A program made the position numbers and the translations under genes. Shown here one piece after another: positions 5,868-9,399 of a stretch of DNA of 9,399 bases; position 1 is the first letter of the stretch, and each line of letters opens with the position of its first letter. Origin of the DNA: Anaerolineae bacterium (GTDB taxonomy: Bacteria; Chloroflexota; Anaerolineae; JACIWP01); contig JACIWP010000117.1 of NCBI GenBank assembly GCA_014360855.1, forward strand, positions 1-9,399, written 5' to 3'. The notes beneath the pieces are model-generated. The model searched no databases, was not told the origin of the DNA, and was given only the letters and a program-made list of their open reading frames with translations.

Positions 5868-5886
5868 TATGCACAAGATTGCATAA
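5867..5886. promoter_or_regulatory. Operator-like dyad TTATGCA-N6-TGCATAA at the start site
   Basis: Perfect 7-bp arms (5867-5873 and 5880-5886) are separated by CAAGAT. The element begins at the last base of the -10 box and covers the predicted start site, the usual place for a repressor site. It does not resemble the dyad in front of rrf2, so a different regulator is suggested. I do not recognise the motif. Confidence 0.55.
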
Positions 5887-5919
5887 TTCACCACCTTCCC
5901 AAGGTATAGGACGCAGTTC

Positions 5920-6168
5920 ATGTCGAATCATGCCGTTCACCAGTCATCGCAACCGCGCAAACGCTTCATCTGGCTCACCATGGAGCCGGCGGACATCATC
6001 GAGCTGAAGCAGATTGTCCTGGACAACGATGCGGCCGGCGCCGAGGCTCTCTTCTTCCGCGTGATCCTGCCCCAGGTGCTCCGAAAGGCGGATCGTCTTG
6101 GCCTGGCCAATGCATCCTCTCCCTCCACCCTCTCATCCGGAGACACGCCCTATGGCCGTATATCTTGA
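5920..6168 (+). CDS. Small protein of unknown function upstream of cysteine desulfurase
   Basis: This 82-residue protein matches no family I can name with confidence. The ATG at 5920 has AGGA (5908-5911) eight bases upstream and lies about 45 bases from a strong promoter, which supports real translation. The N-terminus is polar and basic (HQSSQPRKR). It is followed by FIWLTMEPADIIELKQIVLDND, broken here as FIWLTMEPADII and ELKQIVLDND, and then a predicted helix, EALFFRVILPQVLRKA. The C-terminal 20 residues are Ser/Thr/Pro-rich and overlap the start of the desulfurase by 17 bases in another frame. It has no cysteines, signal peptide or membrane segment. An internal start at the Met of MEPAD (residue 21, base 5980) is possible but has no ribosome binding site. 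It may assist the desulfurase; that is context only. Confidence 0.65.
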   Translation: MSNHAVHQSSQPRKRFIWLTMEPADIIELKQIVLDNDAAGAEALFFRVILPQVLRKADRLGLANASSPSTLSSGDTPYGRIS

Positions 6169-7288
6169 CAATGCCGCCACTAGCTGGCCCAAACCCGAGA
6201 GTGTCTACCGGGCCGTAGAGGACTTTATGCGCAACGTTGGTGCCACTCCCGGCCGGGGCGGCCACTGGCGTGAGGAACAGGCCCAGCGCATCGCCACCGA
6301 AGCGCGTCAGGCCATTGCCCAATTGGTGAACGCGCCGGCGCCGGAAGGGGTTATCTTCACCATGAACGCTACCCAGGCTATCAATATCGGCCTCAAAGGT
6401 CTTCTGCGGCCTGGCGACCATGTCATCACTTCTTCTATCGAACATAATGCCGTCTGGCGGCCGCTGAAAGCGCTGGAACGGCGCGACGTCCTCCTCACTG
6501 CCATCCCCTGTGCGCCGGACGGTACCTTGGACCCGGAGGACGTGGCGCGCGCTATCCGTCGGGAAACGCGCTTGCTGGTGGTGACCCATGCCTCCAATGT
6601 GCTGGGAACGCTCCTGCCCATTGGTGAGCTGGGGAAGATCGCCCATCAGCACGGCATCTATTTCATGGTGGATGCGGCGCAGACCGCCGGCGCCTATCCC
6701 ATTGACATGCAGGCCATGCACATTGATCTGTTGGCTTTCGCCGGCCATAAGGGTACCTATGGCCCGCATGGCACCGGCGCGCTGGTCTTGCGCCCCGATA
6801 TTCACCTGGACACTATCATGGAAGGCGGCTCAGGCATTCACTCGGCGGACGAGGCGATGCCGGCGGAACTGCCCCTGCGGCTGGAACCCGGCTCGCAGAA
6901 TGCCGCCGGCATCGCCGGCCTGCTGGCCGGCGTGCGCTTCGTCCTGGAAAACGGCGTGGAGCACATTCGCGGGCATGAGATGGGCTTGACGCGCCGCTTC
7001 ATAGAGCGCACCGCCGACATTCCCGGCCTGCGCATTTTGGGGCCGGCGGACCTGTCCCAGCGCGTGGCGGTCATCTCCTTGACGGTCGAGGGCTATTTCC
7101 CGGACCAGTTGGCCGCCGTGCTGGACAAAGTCTTTGATGTGGCCACGCGCGCCGGCCTGCACTGCGCCCCGCAAGCCCACCGCACCGCCGGCACCCTGGA
7201 GGACGGCGCCCTGCGCTTCAGCCCGGGCTACTTCAACACCGAAGAGGATATTGACTTCGCCGCCCAGGCCCTGCACGAGGCATTATGA
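6152..7288 (+). CDS. Class V aminotransferase-fold cysteine desulfurase family protein
   Basis: This 378-residue PLP enzyme would remove sulfur from cysteine as a protein persulfide and release alanine. The start MAVYLDNAATSWPKP is the characteristic N-terminus of the TIGR01977-type desulfurase family, so the ATG at 6152 (GGAGA at 6139-6143) is preferred to an upstream start at 6098. Further hallmarks are GATPGRGGHWREE, NATQAINIGLKGLL, SSIEHNAVWRPL, VDAAQTAG, the PLP-binding Lys200 in AFAGHKGTYGP, EGGSG and the catalytic Cys338 in AGLHCAP, followed by RFSPGYFNTEEDI. All key residues are present. The cysteine loop is short, as in type II (SufS/CsdA-like) enzymes; none of SufE, SufU, IscU or SufBCD is in the window. 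The sulfur acceptor is therefore unknown. It sits between two small unknown proteins with tight spacing, which suggests one operon. Confidence 0.93.
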   Translation: MAVYLDNAATSWPKPESVYRAVEDFMRNVGATPGRGGHWREEQAQRIATEARQAIAQLVNAPAPEGVIFTMNATQAINIGLKGLLRPGDHVITSSIEHNAVWRPLKALERRDVLLTAIPCAPDGTLDPEDVARAIRRETRLLVVTHASNVLGTLLPIGELGKIAHQHGIYFMVDAAQTAGAYPIDMQAMHIDLLAFAGHKGTYGPHGTGALVLRPDIHLDTIMEGGSGIHSADEAMPAELPLRLEPGSQNAAGIAGLLAGVRFVLENGVEHIRGHEMGLTRRFIERTADIPGLRILGPADLSQRVAVISLTVEGYFPDQLAAVLDKVFDVATRAGLHCAPQAHRTAGTLEDGALRFSPGYFNTEEDIDFAAQALHEAL

Positions 7289-7292
7289 AACC

Positions 7293-7457
7293 ATGGCGAA
7301 GGAACAGATCGAGAAAACCCTGATACTGCTGGACGAGGATGAGGTCCAAGAAGTGCTGAAACTGGCGGCAACCAAAGACCGTCAGGCCATTCTGCTCTTC
7401 ATCACAACGGTCATCTCGAAAAAGATCGAGGCCGCCCTGCGCAGCAGATGCCAGTGA
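7293..7457 (+). CDS. Small acidic-to-basic helical protein downstream of desulfurase
   Basis: This 54-residue protein reads MAKEQIEKTLILLDEDEV at its start and ends KKIEAALRSRCQ. It begins only four bases after the desulfurase stop, so it is probably co-transcribed and perhaps coupled to it. The nearest Shine-Dalgarno-like sequence is GAGG (7277-7280), rather far at 12 bases. The sequence looks fully helical, with a single Cys at residue 53. It has a weak ungapped likeness to the middle of the small protein encoded at 5920 (an E-x-x-x-hydrophobic pattern, a shared D and the VI pair). I do not recognise the family. Its end lies nine bases from the end of the opposing radical SAM gene, leaving no room for a terminator. 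Confidence 0.65.
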   Translation: MAKEQIEKTLILLDEDEVQEVLKLAATKDRQAILLFITTVISKKIEAALRSRCQ

Positions 7458-7466
7458 TTGGGGCGG

Positions 7467-8555
7467 CTACTCCTCATACTCCTCGCGCGAGAGCAGATGC
7501 CAGTTGCCGATGTGCACATTCTGCAGGCCGGCAGATTTGGCCGCCTCCACTGCCGCCAAGGCATGCGAGCGTGCGGTCGTCGGCAGGTCCGGCATGAAAC
7601 ACTGCGGCGCAAACCCCAACAGGACATAGGGGATGGCGGGGTGGAGGCCGGCGATAAAACCAGCGATACGGCGAACCTCCTCCACATCCACATAGCCGGG
7701 AACCAGCAGTGTGCTGGCGACCACCAGTGGGGGCGCCGGCCGCTCCTCAAACCGCCGTGCCGCCCTGGCGAAGTTCTCCAGCGTTTGTCGGTTGGAAGCC
7801 CCCGTGAGCACCATGTGCAGAGCTTCATCGAAGGCCTTCAGGTCGAACTTAACGATCCCACCGCTCTGCAGTGACAGCTCCACCGCCTGGTCCATCAGCT
7901 TGGGCTGGGCGTTGCCGGCGGTCTCCCAACATACGACCACCCCGCGCTGTGCCAGCGGGCGCGCCGAGGCGAGCGCGTGCGGCATCTGCGAGGCAGGGTC
8001 TCCCCCGAAATAACAGACACAGTACGTGTCCTTGCGCGCAGTGGCCGCCAGTTCCTCTGCGGAGAGGAAAGGTCCCCGCAGGATATCCGCCTCGCGGTAG
8101 TGCCAGTTCTGGCAGAAGAGGCAGTCAAAGGTACAGCTTGCGTAGAACACCGCCAGGTTATGCGCCCCGAACTGACGCCGGCCAGCGCATACCGGGTCCG
8201 CCACGCAGTTGGTCGGCAGGGGATCGCGGTACCAGTGCAGTAGTCCGCGCTGCGGCGTGCCAGCCAAATGCACCAGCCGGCCGTTCCGCACCGTCCGCAA
8301 GCCGCAGAATCCCCACCCACCCTCCGGGATGCGGCAATGATGCCCGCACAACACGCACGCCGTGCCCGCCGGATCGTGCGGTGGGGCTTCGGGCAGGCCG
8401 AACAGCCGGCGGCCGCGTCGGTGTGCCTCGCCGGCCAGTTGCACCGCCTCCTCGGGCTGTCGGCGGATGCACTCGGGGCACACACCGAGAAAGCCGGCGA
8501 TCAGGGCGCCGCGCTTCCCACAAATGCGGCATCGCTTCTCCCCCACTTCCCGCAT
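7467..8555 (-). CDS. Radical SAM protein, PflA/AmmeMemoRadiSam-like, with N-terminal cysteine clusters
   Basis: This 362-residue protein contains the radical SAM cluster motif C141-X3-C145-X2-C148 in SCTFDCLFCQNW, which ligates the [4Fe-4S] cluster that cleaves S-adenosylmethionine. Upstream are two further cysteine groups: C9-X2-C12 with C26-X2-C29, resembling a zinc ribbon, and C67-X2-C70-X3-C74 with C84 (CVLCGHHC...GFCGLR). The second group is typical of pyruvate formate-lyase-activase-like (COG1180) proteins. Additional Cys117 and Cys123 occur in TNCVADPVC. The rest is a TIM-barrel-like core with KFDLKAFDEALH and LLVPGYVD. The start at 8555 follows the upstream gene's stop by nine bases, with GAGGTGG overlapping that stop, so it is the second gene of an operon with the DUF72 gene. 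The substrate is unknown; it may activate a glycyl radical enzyme or modify something else. Confidence 0.88.
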   Translation of the reverse strand: MREVGEKRCRICGKRGALIAGFLGVCPECIRRQPEEAVQLAGEAHRRGRRLFGLPEAPPHDPAGTACVLCGHHCRIPEGGWGFCGLRTVRNGRLVHLAGTPQRGLLHWYRDPLPTNCVADPVCAGRRQFGAHNLAVFYASCTFDCLFCQNWHYREADILRGPFLSAEELAATARKDTYCVCYFGGDPASQMPHALASARPLAQRGVVVCWETAGNAQPKLMDQAVELSLQSGGIVKFDLKAFDEALHMVLTGASNRQTLENFARAARRFEERPAPPLVVASTLLVPGYVDVEEVRRIAGFIAGLHPAIPYVLLGFAPQCFMPDLPTTARSHALAAVEAAKSAGLQNVHIGNWHLLSREEYEE

Positions 8556-8564
8556 CCTGCCACC

Positions 8565-9290
8565 TCATGCACTATCGCCGGCGGTGAGCCGGCGAAACCG
8601 CAGGGCATCCTCCCACATACTGATGTTGTTGAACATACAGTAGGCCGTCGCAAACCCCTGGCACCAGGCAGATAACTGCCACAGGTCCTCGTCCGTATAC
8701 TGATAACGGTAGCCGGTGCGGCCGTGCAGTCGGAAGTAGGCCGTGCCCGCTGTCGCCGGCAGGCCCTGAAACGGATCCACCGCATGAATGACGTCGTATT
8801 CGCGGCAGATGCCGGCGACGATCTCCCGCGGCCACTCGCCGCGCGGCTCCCACGCCAGCCGCAGGCCGGCGGGCCGGCGAGCATGCTCCAGAAATTGGCG
8901 GATGTTGCGGATATGTTCTGCGGTCGGGGTAAAGCGGGCCGGGCACTGCAGTACCACGATGCTCGCCTGCAGGGCGCCGGCGATCTCCAGGGTGCGTTCC
9001 CAGGCTGTCATCACCTCGTCGGTCGGTCGGAAGAAGCCGTAGTGCTCCGCCGGCCCGGGCAACTGCAGGCCGGCCTTGCGATAGGTGGGGGAAGAGGGGT
9101 CATGGGTGATGGCCTGCCAGGCCTTCATGGTAAACTCGAAGGCCGGCGGAGCTTCCTGGCGCCAGCGCCGCGCTGTCTCCACCTGGGGAAGCTTGTAGAA
9201 GGTTTGCTGGATTTCCACCAGGTCAAACTGCGCGAAATATTCCGCCCGTGAGCGCACGAACCCACAGCATCCGATGCGTATGGTGGCCAT
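8565..9290 (-). CDS. DUF72 (YecE-like) domain protein
   Basis: This 241-residue protein of the DUF72 family has a predicted TIM-barrel fold and no established function. Diagnostic segments are IRIGCCGF at residues 4-11, the AEYFAQFDLVEIQQTFYKLP block, FEFTMKAWQAITH, the LRLAWEPRGEW strand, TAYFRLHGRTGYRYQY and the terminal YCMFNNISMWEDAL, which matches the usual FNN...A motif. The ATG at 9290 has GGAGGTGG (9296-9303) as a strong ribosome binding site. E. coli YecE is about 270 residues, so this is slightly short but complete. It heads an operon with the radical SAM gene downstream. A sigma70 promoter lies about 30 bases upstream. Its job is unknown; the pairing may hint at a shared substrate, but this is only context. 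Confidence 0.92.
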   Translation of the reverse strand: MATIRIGCCGFVRSRAEYFAQFDLVEIQQTFYKLPQVETARRWRQEAPPAFEFTMKAWQAITHDPSSPTYRKAGLQLPGPAEHYGFFRPTDEVMTAWERTLEIAGALQASIVVLQCPARFTPTAEHIRNIRQFLEHARRPAGLRLAWEPRGEWPREIVAGICREYDVIHAVDPFQGLPATAGTAYFRLHGRTGYRYQYTDEDLWQLSAWCQGFATAYCMFNNISMWEDALRFRRLTAGDSA

Positions 9291-9319
9291 GATTCCACCT
9301 CCCTCCCCGCTCCATTTCC

Positions 9320-9348
9320 ATTCTATCCATATCTCGTGCTCATGCCAA
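9320..9348 (-). promoter_or_regulatory. sigma70 promoter of the DUF72-radical SAM operon
   Basis: On the minus strand TTGGCA (plus 9343-9348) and TAGAAT (plus 9320-9325), each five of six to consensus, are separated by 17 bases. The expected start near 9313 leaves about 22 bases of leader, containing the GGGAGGGAGG ribosome binding region. Confidence 0.75.
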
Positions 9349-9368
9349 GCATACAGAAACCGCCGCGC

Positions 9369-9397
9369 TGGACGTATCCCTCCATGTGTTGTATAAT
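9369..9397 (+). promoter_or_regulatory. sigma70 promoter pointing out of the window
   Basis: TGGACG (9369-9374, four of six) and a perfect TATAAT (9392-9397) are 17 bases apart on the plus strand. It is divergent from the DUF72 promoter. The gene it serves begins beyond the window and cannot be identified. Confidence 0.65.
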
Positions 9398-9399
9398 AT

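Noticed and set aside
6098..6151. Upstream start for the desulfurase adding 18 residues (MAWPMHPLPPPSH)
   Set aside because: The family begins at YLDNAATSWPKP close to the N-terminus; the added residues are Pro/His-rich and overlap the preceding small gene.
7871..8587. 238-codon plus-strand ORF opposite the radical SAM gene
   Set aside because: The translation is Pro/Arg/Ala-rich low complexity, antisense to a protein with a full radical SAM signature.
1..9399. CRISPR array, transposase, phage genes, toxin-antitoxin or other defence system
   Set aside because: I found no regularly spaced repeats, integrase/transposase motifs or defence families on either strand; the window reads as chromosomal metabolism.

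Overview
The window is a gene-dense, GC-rich (roughly 60-65% by eye) bacterial chromosome segment made mostly of metabolic and housekeeping genes. I see no phage, transposon or CRISPR signature. The hexamer GCCGGC is strikingly frequent (about 80 copies by hand count). Promoters are clear sigma70 type with 17-bp spacers, and ribosome binding sites are often AGGAGG-like. Together with the family content this suggests a member of the Chloroflexota (Anaerolineae-like), possibly thermophilic. That placement is inference from style and remembered homologues; no rRNA or marker phylogeny is available in the window.

Region 1 (1-2709, plus strand) is a molybdenum-cofactor operon: the 3' part of moeA, a nicotinamidase/isochorismatase-like cysteine hydrolase, mobB (4-bp overlap), and a small DUF1540-like cysteine cluster protein with a very acidic tail. 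It ends at a 12-bp inverted repeat that faces the minus-strand S-methyl-5'-thioadenosine phosphorylase gene (2710-3597).

Region 2 (3641-4141, minus strand) is a complete one-piece tmRNA gene (ssrA) with a textbook promoter, a tag reading frame ending in VALAA, a tRNA-like 3' end and a strong intrinsic terminator. It is transcribed away from, and head to head with, region 3.

Region 3 (4166-7457, plus strand) concerns cysteine, sulfur and Fe-S metabolism. An IscR-like Rrf2 regulator has three cysteines (C-X6-C-X5-C) and a dyad over its own promoter. It is followed by a serine O-acetyltransferase fused to a DUF59/MIP18 Fe-S assembly domain. A second promoter, with a perfect TTATGCA-N6-TGCATAA dyad at the start site, drives a small unknown protein, a class V cysteine desulfurase and a second small unknown protein. 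A plausible reading is that the first unit senses Fe-S or cysteine status and makes the cysteine precursor O-acetylserine, while the second mobilises sulfur from cysteine.

Region 4 (7467-9348, minus strand) is a two-gene operon: a DUF72 (YecE-like) protein followed by a radical SAM protein with extra cysteine clusters. It has its own promoter. A plus-strand promoter at the right edge points out of the window.

The most unusual items are the CysE-DUF59 fusion, the two operator-like dyads, the two small proteins bracketing the desulfurase, and the GCCGGC abundance.
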